In this document: piece by piece, positions 14,401 to 26,400 of the stretch
Layout of the letters: each line of letters starts with the position of its first letter
Numbering within the stretch: the stretch's first letter is position 1
Assembly: GCA_029582265.1 (NCBI GenBank)
Contig: CM055822.1
Coordinates: 2,160,057-2,224,056 of the forward strand
Direction: 5' to 3'
DNA: 64,000 bases
Source of the DNA: Zoroaster sp. YZ-2022
Lineage: Eukaryota > Echinodermata > Asteroidea > Forcipulatida > Zoroasteridae
The notes under the pieces: model-generated
The model's input: the letters and a program-made list of their open reading frames with translations, nothing else
Databases searched by the model: none
Told to the model about the DNA's origin: nothing
Made by a program: the position numbers and the translations under genes

Positions 14401-17400
14401 GTTGATGTTCATCGCCCGTGGGACTGACGTTGTTGTCACAAAATTTACGTATTGCTCTGCAATCTTCTGTTCACGTGAAGCGTTCTTGGAGTTGGCAAGC
14501 GGGTGACGCGATAAGTAGTCTGCTGGATTTGCGTGTCCGGGACTGTATTTGACTGTGAGTTTGTAGGGTTGCAGTCGGAGACCCCACCTCTCTATGCGTA
14601 GCGGTGGGTGTGGCTTCTGCCAGATATTCACAAGGGGTTTGTGATCAGTGGTAACTACAAAGCGATGTGTTCCTCGAACGTACATGTCATAATGTTCACA
14701 CGCCCATACAATGGCAAGGGCCTCTCGTTCTGTTTGACTGTATCGGGATTCAACGGAAGTCAAGGCACGGCTCGCGTAAGCTATGACGCGTCCGTCCTGT
14801 GTCAGTATGGCTCCAAGGCCAACGGGGCTGGCATCCACCGCGACTTCAATGTCTTTGCGAATGTCGAAGTATGCAATGTTCGCGTCCTCGGACAGGGCGT
14901 TCTTGAGCGTATTGAATGCGTCCCGTTGTTCCTGAGACCAAACCAACGGTGTCTCTTTTCTGGTGAGTCGTCTCAATGGTTCTGTGATTGTGGCATAATT
15001 TCGTATGAAACGCGAGCTGTAGTTGGTCATTCCGAGGAAGCTGCGTATCTCTTGTGCAGTCCTCGGTGGCGGTGTGTTTCGTATGGTGTCCACTTTCTCC
15101 GGGTCTGGCGACACGCCTTTTGGGCTAAACACAAGACCGAAGAACTTGATAGTGTTTGTGTTGAACTCGCATTTGTCCCAATTGACTGTGAGGCCGTGTT
15201 CATGGAGGCGTTTCAGCGTTGCCTCTAGTGCAGCGTCGTGATCGCGTTGTGCGTTGGGACCTGCTCCGTAGCAGATGATATCGTCACTGATGTTTCGGGC
15301 TCCCTCGACGCCGGAAATGACATTGCGAATTGTCTCTTGGAAGATTTCACTCGCTGAGGAGATTCCAAAGTTCAAGCGTTTATAGCGATAGAGCCCCATG
15401 TGTGTGTGGAACGTAGTAATGTATCGCGAACTTGGTTCGAGTTCAATTTGGTGGTATCCCGAACGAAGGTCGAGCTTGGTTCGAGTTCAAGTTGGTGGTA
15501 GCCCGAACGAAGGTCGAGCTTGCTAAAAACTGATGCTCCGTTGAGATCATGGATCAGTTCGTTCACTGTTGGTGTGCTGTGTCGTTCGCGCATAATGGCT
15601 TTGTTGGGCTCCCGCATGTCAATGCATAGGCGTATCGAGTCGTCCTTCTTTGGGGGCGTGACAATTGGAGACACCCAGGGGGTGGGTTCCCCGAGTACGC
15701 GTTCAATGATGTCCTGTTCTTCAAGGCGTTTGATCTCCATTTCCACCTTTGTTCTGAGATGGAAGGGTGTACGGCGGTTTGTGATTGCTTTGGGTTTCAC
15801 TGTTTTGTCCACGTGAAGTCTCACTTGTGTGTCTTTCAGTTTTCCTATGTCATGGAAAAGCCCAGGATATTTCTCCCGGCACTTGTCCTTGTATGTTGTG
15901 GTGTGCACGACGTTGATAAGTTCGAGCTTGGTTGCTGTCTCGTAGCCAAGCAGAGAACCGTGGTTGCCTTGTGCAATCAGGAATCGGTGAGGCTGTATCA
16001 AGGATGCGGTTTCCACTGTCAGTTCACACTCACCGAGTATGTGTATTGGTTTAGCCTCGCCGTATACATGTACCGCTGACTGTCTATGACGTTTGATGGG
16101 TGGACTACCTACATTCGCGTATGTACGTTGATCAAGGATGTTCACAGTTGACCCCGTGTCAAGCAAAAGTCTGACTGCTTGGTTGTTCACTTTGACAGGG
16201 GCGGTGGGCAGTGACAGCATGTATACTGTATGTTCGTCATGCACCATATAGCAGTACTCATCTTCACTTGAGTCTGCCTGTTGTGCACCAGTGTTTTGTG
16301 CTGTCTGCTCATGTTCTTGTATGTTACGGATGGCTTTGTCTTTCTTGCGTTTGATGCAGGCCCGCTGGAAGTGATTTGGTTTACCACAATAGTTACAAGT
16401 TTGCCCCTTTGCTGGGCATGTACCGCTATGGGGATAGCTACCGCCACAATAAATGCAGAGCTTACCGTTTTGTTGTGCAGCTTTCGGGTTGGGCTGTGTC
16501 AAGCGTGTAGGGCCACTGGCACTGTTGGTATTTCTAGCTGGGGTTCGTTTTCCATTATTGTTGTTGTATTTGGGCTTCACTGCATGAACAGTTTCGCGCT
16601 CCATGGCAGAGGCCTGTGTGTCAGCCATCTCAAGTGTGCGCCCGATGTCAATGATTTGTGCGAGGGTCTTGTCCGGTTCCCGAAGAGCTCTGCGGCGTAA
16701 TCGGTTTGAGGTGCAGTGCTGTATTAGTTGTGTGAGGATTTCCTTGTCGGTAGTCGCAAACTCACATGTCCTGGATAGTGTGCGCAATTCTGTCACATAT
16801 TCATCTAGTGTCTGTCCCTCCTTTTGCTTGCATGATCTGAAGGTGTAAATTTTCATTTGCGTGTTTTTCTTTGGTCGGAAGTACTTGTCAAGTACTGTCT
16901 TAGCGTTCTCGTATGTGTTGCTTGTTCCAGTGTCCGTCTGTGTCTCTGCCTCGTAGATCTCGTGTACCTGTTCACCGGCGTAGTGGAGTAAAAGTGCACG
17001 CTTTCTCTCGTTACTTTGTATGTCCATGGCGACAAATAAATTCTCCAGGCGTGTCACCCATTTGTCCCAACGAACTGCTACGTTTGCCTTGTCTGTTTCG
17101 TAGTCAAAAGATGGGAAAGGTGGGAGATAGTTTGCCATCTTGATCTGATTCTTAGCGAGAGAAGAAACACTGTTGTAAACTTGAATGCCCGTGTATATGT
17201 TGTAATGAATGCACTTACAGTTCAGTTCAGTTCGCCACAAAGTTGCTGTCCGAAACTAGTCAAAATCTCCCCAAATTTTAGCCGAAAATATCCTGTATGG
17301 TGGGTCTATAAACTGTTAAATGGCTGTACTCCTCGTCGCCAGTGTATTGTCCCTGTATGGACAACTTGATGGAGAGATCAAATGAAAACAAACTGGAGAC

Positions 17401-20400
17401 AAATTGTAAGCTTCTACTGTAACATTCACTGTGTATTAACCCTCCTACAATCAGTGCAATTTTTGAAACAACCCATTCAGGCCACTCCAAGCCATTAGCT
17501 GTTGCCAGTGGCCTCCTATGGTTACCCTTCTGTGCACTGTCACACCACTGAGATTGCAGGGTAAAGTGGTCTCCCATTGATACATTTGCAGTCCATACTA
17601 ATATGTTCAAACATTTACAGTGGCCTTGGGTGGCACACAGTTGATTTTGTAAGATTACTTGAAAAGGACAGCAGGCTTGTACATGTACGTACTGAAGGTT
17701 GCTAAAGAACAGAATTTTGTGGATCAGAGTGGCCTCCATGTGTAGGAGGGTTAATGTCCTCCACTTTCCATGTGCTTTTACCCACAATGCACTTGCGGGT
17801 GTTCTATTATAAAATGCACTTGCGGGTGTTCTATTATAAAATGCACTGCTGGTGGTGATAATGCACTGCTGGTCATTACACATATAATACATTACAATAT
17901 ATTCCTTGACTTATGCCTACTTTAAATTAAACTTGACAAAACTAGAAATAAAATGGTTCTTACAAACAAAACCCTGCAGTGCAAGCTTCACCCAGGTAAA
18001 TAGTTTCATAAAGTTAAATTGGACAGCAGGTACATGTAGGTAAGAGCTCTATATTCCAAGTCCACAGTTACTGCGTAAATAAAAAAAAGCTCAGCGAAGT
18101 TTTAAAAAAACATAGGCCAGCTGTAAAGACGCCTTAGAATTATCCAGCTCCAGTCTGTTCAAAGTATTTTAAAAGAAAAAGAAACAAGACAACGGCAACC
18201 AAAAAGACACAATTTCTGGGTCACAGGTTCACATCAAAGAACCGTCTGCCGACTTTGGAATGTTGAATGTATCAATTTGGGATTAGAGCCAAGACAAGAG
18301 TTGGGGCTATTGTTCACTTGACAATGACTGACAGGTTGTGGTTTTACACGCCCAGACCAGGTGACATTTACCTCTGGGACCTGGTTCTTGGCTGGTTTCC
18401 AAGCTATATAACTATACATGTAATGAAACAACATTACAGGATACCAGTATACATTCTCCCAAGGCTAAGTAGCGCGAGTGAGTGATCCGACTGTATAGGC
18501 AGAAATGCGTCTTTTAATCAGTTGTTTCAAAGCCTAAAATTTAAAACAATAAATCTAGACCTACTTAAAAAATTATGACTGGATGGAGCAGAATGGTAAC
18601 ATCTATTTATTCGACTGAGAGCAAACTATTGGTGAATTGTTTACCTCGGAAAAGCTTCAGAAATCTTTGGCATGTTTTGTTTTGTGGAATTAAATTCTGT
18701 GTATTGTGGCGGAGAATCTCAGCTCAGAAATAATGCTTTCGGCATTAAATAAATAGCGGTGAAGACAAAACTGTTTCCATAGGTCGAGCTCAGTTCTGCT
18801 GGCGGCCGGCCCGGCGGACATCAGATGTTCAACAACCACCGTTTACCGGTGGTTGTTGTTCTTGTTGTTGTTTTTTAACTTTCACTCAAAAACAAAATTC
18901 CGACAGTAGATTTTGTTTCAGAAATAATTATTTGAGAAAACATGTCATAGCATTCCTTCCTCCATGATCATAGTAACTCACGACAGACACTTTTTATAGA
19001 CTTCACTTTTGCGGTGTTTATCCCGACTCTGCCTGACACGCGGGTACCCCGCTCATCTGGTTTTTACCTAAGCAGTGTGGTAGCGGAACCAGTGTCAATG
19101 TGTTTAACGTTGAATGCCATAAATAGATCGCAGCAGGCCGCCCAGTTGCAAATGCGGCGCATCAAACACATTCTCTTGAAAAGAAACAAAGTTGCCGGCC
19201 AATTAAAATGTATCAATAAAGCTTCCTACAAGATGAAATAAATCCCTCAGTGGAACAAATTATTATTATTATTTTTTTCACCATGGAATAAATTATAGCA
19301 TATCGATAGCGTATCGGCCGATTTATAGCGTATCGGCCCGATACGCTATTGCCTGAAGTGGTCTGCTGACGTCAGCGAGGCGCGCGGTTTTTAAAGGTTT
19401 ACTGAACGTAGGTGCATGGTTTTTGGCATGCCTCAAAGTGATTTTAGGCGCGCGATTGCGCGCCTTAAAAGACAAGGCCTGTTTTATGTGAACCCATTGT
19501 GGAAAAATACATCGCTGGTACGGCTATAAGCCAGGCACTTCGTGTCTGACGTCACTGTGTTTGATCTGGTATTTCCCGGCGCCCAGTTGAGAACCCATTT
19601 GCCAATCCAAAAATATAGTTTCCTTTGTGTTTCCTCTCTTGGAAACGGCTGGGATCCACTCCATTTTGATTGTGTTTAATTTTGGCGTGACAATTAGCGC
19701 GTCAGCTAATTGAATTGTAGCTGTGACAACTAGTGTAAATATTACAAAATGATGACATTTTTTTACGAATTGAGAATTCGTAAGTGGGCCTCATGTGATG
19801 AGCCTGCACTTGGTGACGTCATACACGAAGTGTCTGGCTTATAGCCGCACTCCCAGTACTCGGCATCACGTGTACGCAAAGTGCAAGCATAAAGATGTCC
19901 ATGTCATCAGCGCGCCGGTTCCGTGTGACTGCGTGCATGACGAAGTTTACATGTACGAAAGTTCAAATTTGACATACTTATTTATTCTACGATAGTAAGC
20001 CTTTGTTGTCAATTAAAAAATAAAATACATAAGTCCAGGTTTGGCAATGTTGACACTTAATTTGCTGATATAATTTCCTCAAAATGCATGTCTCAATTAG
20101 GTCTCTTTTTGCCGGGCAAGTTCGGGCAAGCAATGTGCGACCAAAGCTTGCCCGATCGGGCAATTAAGAAGAAAAAAATTGTCGAGGCCTGCCAGTGGTC
20201 AATCAACACACACTGGGTCAACGAATGAGGCATTGCACTACAAGTTATTAGGTATCGCACTGTCATGGATCAAATTGCACTACTGCTTGTGTATATCTGG
20301 TCAGAAGTCAATACAAGAATAGGCTTACATGGCTGTTGAGAACAGATATTATTCAGAATCACACTTCTGCTGAGAGAAGGCATTCTTGGGGTTTATAGAA

Positions 20401-23400
20401 ATCTAGGGCCAAGGAATTTAAATAAAATATTAGCCTAGTCTATAGCCAATGAGAAGCTTGCCTGGTGCGTCTAATTAAGGGTAGGAACGTGTGCAAAATC
20501 AGGTTATACAAATGGTTCTACTGCCAAAGGAAAGGGGAAAGTAAAGTGAGTGACAACTTAGAAAGTGTTCGAAGGTCATGTGCTTACTGGGCCGCTAAGC
20601 TCTTGTGCGAGGTTGGCAGCAGTACAAGTGCATGAGAGCACAACACACGAACCATGGCTAATGACTCGAGTGGGTCAGTCTTGATAACTGAACGCATGTA
20701 CATTTTGTACATGTAACACCAGTGCATGTGGTTTTACCTGTGAAAACACTGCTCCAAATTCTATGTGCATGCAACCTTTTTTTCTGCTGACAAACGACAG
20801 GCGAAAACTCTGAAAGCACGCATCACCCGCTCACTTTATCAGCTTCGCACATGTTTATTTTTTCTTCTACTGAGTCAGAAGTTGGAGCAATTGAACAATT
20901 ACTCCACCCCCTATACACAAGTACATGTAGTACCATGCATGTTCAGTTCACACGTGTGCTTTCATACGATCACTATATGGCCTAGGCGGTATAATGTACC
21001 ACACCCAGCGGCTGTATTGAAGATGCATCTAGGAATTCTAGAAAAGTTACTAACTTCGTTTTATAACATTTAACCAAATAATATATGTGGTGGTGAGTTT
21101 TAGAATCATTTCAGGACACAATATGATCACCTTTTGAACCACGGTGAGCCACTCATTTTCCGAACGAATTTTTAATAATTGAAATCAAGCTTGATCATAC
21201 CACAAAGTACACTCGAAATTCACTTTGAAAAGCACCTGAACACATCGCAGTCGGTATTTTTTTAAAGGCGATATTGCATCTGTTTTAGGGATGGATATAA
21301 TAAAAAATGGACGGAGGACTAACTTTCATGAATGACTGCAATTTTGCCAAAATAAGGAAGAAATTGGCCTGGAAAAAATATACCCTTGAAGTTCTTAGGA
21401 ATTTTTTTTTACCACTTAAGATGATTATTTCTGTTAAAATATATGCATGTTGAACCAAACGGCAGTAAAGCCTTAAAAAACAACACCTGTACATGTACCT
21501 GTGCCACTGCATAATGTAATTTTAAGCATCTTAAATTTTGCTATACAAAATTCACAGACTGCTATACAAAAATATGATTTTGCTATGCAAATTCTTTTTT
21601 TGCATTGCAGTTTTACTATGCAAAATTTCTGAATGAAATCATTCCCTGAATCATACATGAACTACTGTGAAGAAGTTGAAATATAGAGAATAATGAACTT
21701 AATGAATTGATTAAAGGTTACCTTATGGAAAACTGAGTGATTGAAGATGATGAACTCCTTGCCCGTGTCTAACCATGTTCTCAGCATTACAAAGTCTCGG
21801 TTCTTCAGAGGTGAAGGGCACTTCACTGCAGGAACAAGTGAATTTTTTAATTAAAAAAACACAAACACATGTTTATACTATTGAATACACTTCTTTCTCA
21901 ATTAAACTGACTGCTCCAATATTCCTCATAATGAGTTCAAGTAAAGAGTCATACATGTACACATGGACAGTTCAGTTTTGTTTTAGGTGTTTGATTCAGG
22001 ACAAGCCGGAACACCTATTGAAATTATTATTACTGTACATCAGCTGTGCATAGCACGCCAATATAATTATTGTATTCCAACAGATTCTTATATCTTTCTT
22101 ATTTCTTTGGTGAAACGGTCACGTGACCAAAATTAAAAAGGCTCTAAATGTGCCATCGAGGCATGTTCATAAAATTCGGCCAACGGTCACCCAGTGGTCA
22201 GTAGTGGTCATTTACTGAATATTTACAAAATGCTTCTCCCACATTTCATGGCCTATTGTGGCCAAACTTGGACAGATGTACCATTAACCTGTGCTACATA
22301 CACTGTATGGGGTGTACACAATAATGGTCACCAGCGGTCATTTAATTACATACAGGGTGTACTGGCACTGCCACCACCCCCACACCTCCTTCCCACTCCA
22401 CCCCGGTGAATCAATTAAGTTTAATATTTTTTTAAAATATTACAGCACTGGCCACTGGGTTGTGTTATGTGAAGATTTCTATTTAAAAAAATTAGAGCCT
22501 AAAATGGCCAAATTTGAAAAATCAAGAGACTTAAATACAGTATGGATTAATATTTTAACCGGTGGGGGAATTATTGTTTTATTTTATTTCTCTTTTTTTA
22601 ATTTATTTTTTATTACCATTAACACTAATACTGTGCACCAGCCTCTCCTGTCTAACGCTAACGTTAGTTGACAATCACTGAGTGATGCCAAATGTCGAGA
22701 CTAAATAATATAGGTTTATTAGTTAGGTAAAATTTCTATCGTTTTGATATGTTGAGAGTTTTGCAGAACAAAATATTTGGGGTGTTGGAAATAGGAGCTG
22801 ATACATACATGTATTACTATTACTATTTCACAACTTCTCTTGGGTTAGCTTTATCTTTGAAGGAACAGCATGTCTGCTTAGTTGTTTGGTCTTTATTTCA
22901 AACTGGGAATAAAGGCCTCAAAATCTCAATCCAGAAAGTGTGCACTACATACACATGTATGCTCTTGGCCGCGGTTGAACCGAGCCACTTTCCACGGGTC
23001 ATGCAGCTTTACTTTTGCAATCTAAATTCATCGGATCACTGGGTCTTTTGGGAACTTGTGAAGGCTTACTCCGTCTTTGGATGTATTACTGCAACAACTA
23101 CATTGTACTGTGCATCATTTCAGCATTTTTGATGTTCTACCCGAAAAAAAAAAAAAACTGTTTCATGTTGCATGCATCTTTGTAAACAATAAGTGTGTAC
23201 TTGTCACACGCATTGGAAATAGGCTTGGGCGATATCGATTTTTTCATCCATGATATATCGTCAAACATACTATATCGCGATTTTCGATAATATCGCGATT
23301 TTATTTTTTCACGCATGAGTGCTTTAAAGCCGATAATAACAGGGATTTACCCATCTACAAGCGTCACAATAAATTGCCATTGCTTACCTGAGAGACATGT

Positions 23401-26400
23401 GCAATCGCGCCTTTCACGAGTGCACCATGGCCATTGGCAAATTCATTTGCATAATAATTATGTGGGACAGTTACTGCGTCTTGCGTCCCAATCAAATCAT
23501 CAGCCCGAGTTCACGTAATTCACGTTCCTTGTGACTGGGTCATAGTATATTATAGTATAAACACGTGACTAGGTTTTTAACCTTTCATGAGATTGTGACA
23601 GGCCATTTGCACTTGGATTGTACTCCCATTATTTTAAATAAACGTCAATTGTTATCAAGAGTACGTGTATTGTGTTTTGTCACTAGACAAGAGTCCCAGT
23701 ATGGTACACAATGTATCATAGAATAGTGTACTAATCTCCCAACTTTGATCGAGCCGCTGCCTATCCATGCTTCGATTCATGACTAATGTGAGCACAGAGC
23801 ACCTGCAGTTGCTGCAATGCATGATATATACATATAATGTACATGTACTCGCATGTGGTGCTGGTGCGCCAGCCAGAGTCACAGAACACCATGGCTAGAC
23901 AGTAAGATGAAACTGTTAGACCACACATTGTTAAGACCAAATACCCAATTCAATCCCAATACTTAATCCATCTGAATAGATTTCTTTGAGTGGCGGTGGA
24001 TTTTAAACAATGCCCTGTTACATGTAGGTGGCTCCTTTGTGATCTGACAGTTGGCTTAACCGCAGAAGTAGTTCAATTTTGTTTCCCATTTGGGTGTTTC
24101 CATAAATACGGTACTCAGCAGTGAAACTTGGGTTCATAAAATTTCCACAGGTTTTCTTTTGTCTTTGTTTTTTAATTTGGTGTTTTTCTCACATCGTATA
24201 TTTTAAATATGAACCATAGTATCTAACCATACCAATGAGATAGGAAAAAAATTCTAAATTTGACTTTCGTGATGACAAATATTGCCCGTGTCCCCCCATT
24301 TTTTCAATGTTTATTGTGACATTTTAAATGCAATTTTTCATCAAATGTTTTGACTAATTTAAAACCTTCCAATGTTATTAATTTTGTTATTAAATAAATC
24401 AATATAAACCAATTTTCGACCATTCATATACTTTTGTTACATAATCATCGGACGATTTTTTTTTTTCTAAGGCCACCATTTCGAGTCACACGACGTAAGC
24501 TTTGGTGTCCCCTTTATTACGTATGGAACTGTACCTTTCATTGATTTGTAAAGAGAAAAATAAAGACTCACAGTGTAATTGTTTTGTATTTAAGGTTTAG
24601 TTATTCACGGAACAGCGTCAGAATAATTGAAAATTAAAATCAAGAACGGTATCAAAATTGCGCTGGATATTTTAACGAACTAGCGTTTTGGCGTCCCTCC
24701 CGCTTTCTTTACGTCGTGACCATATTCGGAGGCCGCTGACAGGCACTATCTGCAAATTTATGAATGAAAATGCACGTCAGCAAAGGTCCTGGATTACACC
24801 ACGTGACTACAAACTTTTGCTGAGCCGCCATATTTTCTTCGACGAAGAATCGAGCGGAAAAATTAGCGTCCCCATGCTTACGCTAGAAATTTTTACTCTG
24901 AATTACGTTGTAATCAATCCTTTCAGCAAAGAATTAAAGGTAAGACAGCATTTTTTTGTTCCACTTATCGTTTTATTGTAAATTTTGATGCAAATTTGCG
25001 ATAGGAAAACCTAAACTAGGGTGAAAGTTGTTGTGCCTTTTGCTATGACAGTTTGAATGTGTGCAGAATTTGAATGGGAAGCGAAAATTATGCTGTCCCG
25101 TATAACGTCGTGGTTTGTCGATTATTCAAGGCGTTTTCTACGAACACTTTAAAGCCTAGTAATACATGTAAACTTTCCGAAAAAGATTTTTGTTACCAAC
25201 TTTATTTAGTTCATGCTCTTAGAGCTTCGGTCGTTTTTATTTTGTTTGTTTTGAACCGGCTTTTCTTAACTGAGGGGAAACAAAATGTTGATGTCCCGCT
25301 TACGTCGTGTATTGTGGCTTAAATTTGTGTTTATTCTGTTGTGATTCAAGAGAAATTGTTGAAACAAGATCCATGGATTTGAACGGTGATTTTTTTCCCC
25401 TGATATTTTAGATATCATTTATAAGTTTTAAAATCCAGGAAAAAACATTGGGCATCATTTCTGAAATCATTGTTTACAACGTAATCGGGACACCATTGTG
25501 GAGACGTGGTAGGCAAGTGCCGGCAGGGAACGATTTCGTTCAAAAATTTTGCATAGCAAAACTGCGATGCAAAACTGAATTTGCATAAGCAAAATAATTT
25601 TTTGTATAGCAATCTGTGAATTTTGTGTAGCAAATTTAAAAATGCTTAAAATTACAGTATGTAGTGTGCATAGGGTAAAGGTGTTGTTGTTTTAAGGCCT
25701 TACTGTCGTTTGGTTCATAATATGAATGTCCAAATTTTACCAAAAATAATCATTTTTAGTGTCCGGAAATTGAGCCACAGGTGGTAAAAAAACTCACGTG
25801 TAAACCGTTATTTCGCCAAATTGCAATCATTCATGAAAGTTAGTCCTCCGTCCATTTTCTTTTTTTGTTTACATTATTATCGATCGCTAAAACAGAGGCA
25901 ATATCACGAAAACAAATTACCGACTGCGACATGTTCGGGTGCTTTTCAAAGTGAATTTCGCCGAGTGTAACGTTACTTTGTGGTATGATCAAGCTTGATT
26001 TTGATTATTAAAAATTCGTCAGGAAAATGAGTGGTTGAAAACGCAATCATATTGTGTGCCGAAATGATTCTAAATCTCACCACTACATATATAAATGAAT
26101 GCTCATTTTGTTAATTTTCAAAAACTTATTATAAAACGAAGTTACGGTAATGTTTCTAGAGTTTGTTGAACACAGCCGTAGTGATCGTATGAAAGCGCAC
26201 ATGTCAACTGAACACGGTACTATTGTGTATAGGGGGTGGCTCAATTGCTCAATGTTTCAACCCCCAAACTCAGGAGAAGAAAAAATAAACACGCATGTCT
26301 ATAAAAAAAACTGGGCGGTTGTTGCGTGTTTTCCATTTCGGGAATTTCGCTCGTAGTTAATTCATCAGCAGAAAAATAATGCATGCACATAGAATTTTAG

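Larger units (their letters stand above)
12630..17880 (-). mobile_element. Ty3/gypsy LTR retrotransposon with CATAT target duplication
   Basis: LTRs lie at 12630-12879 (3' LTR) and 17343-17880 (5' LTR). Both start TG and end CA in element orientation. The 5-bp duplication CATAT flanks at 12625-12629 and 17881-17885. The interior on the minus strand encodes gag with two zinc knuckles, protease, reverse transcriptase, RNase H and integrase, in the Ty3/gypsy order. There is no envelope frame. The LTRs look identical by eye except for one 27-bp repeat unit and the MITE in the 5' LTR, so the insertion looks recent. The pol frame nonetheless carries several defects. It is inserted in sense orientation in intron 3. 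Confidence 0.95.
2478..21721 (-). other. Intron 3 of the STARD10-like gene (19.2 kb)
   Basis: This intron is bounded by the donor at 21721 and the acceptor at 2478-2480. It is mostly transposon sequence: LINE fragment, DIRS, minisatellite, Ty3/gypsy with nested MITE, a foldback MITE, and two dispersed repeats. The stretches 2478-4230, 4836-5396, 12243-12629 and 17881-19500 hold AT-rich sequence in which I see no gene. A 125-bp patch at about 3889-4020 has short inverted ends (TATTATCC and GGATAATA) and may be a small MITE. No exon was found between the bounding exons, and the phase match agrees with none being missing. Confidence 0.75.

Noticed and set aside
14608..15228. Plus-strand frame of 206 codons
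   Set aside because: It is antisense to gypsy reverse transcriptase and RNase H, which have clear motifs on the minus strand.
12630..17880. Endogenous retrovirus
   Set aside because: No envelope frame follows integrase, and gag, protease and pol fit a plain Ty3/gypsy retrotransposon.
18829..18858. Rho-independent type terminator
   Set aside because: The hairpin is in an animal intron with no gene end nearby.
24688..24981. Frame of 97 codons in the hAT element as a possible transposase or captured gene
   Set aside because: No hAT or other domain is recognised and neighbouring frames are closed. Not enough to call a gene.
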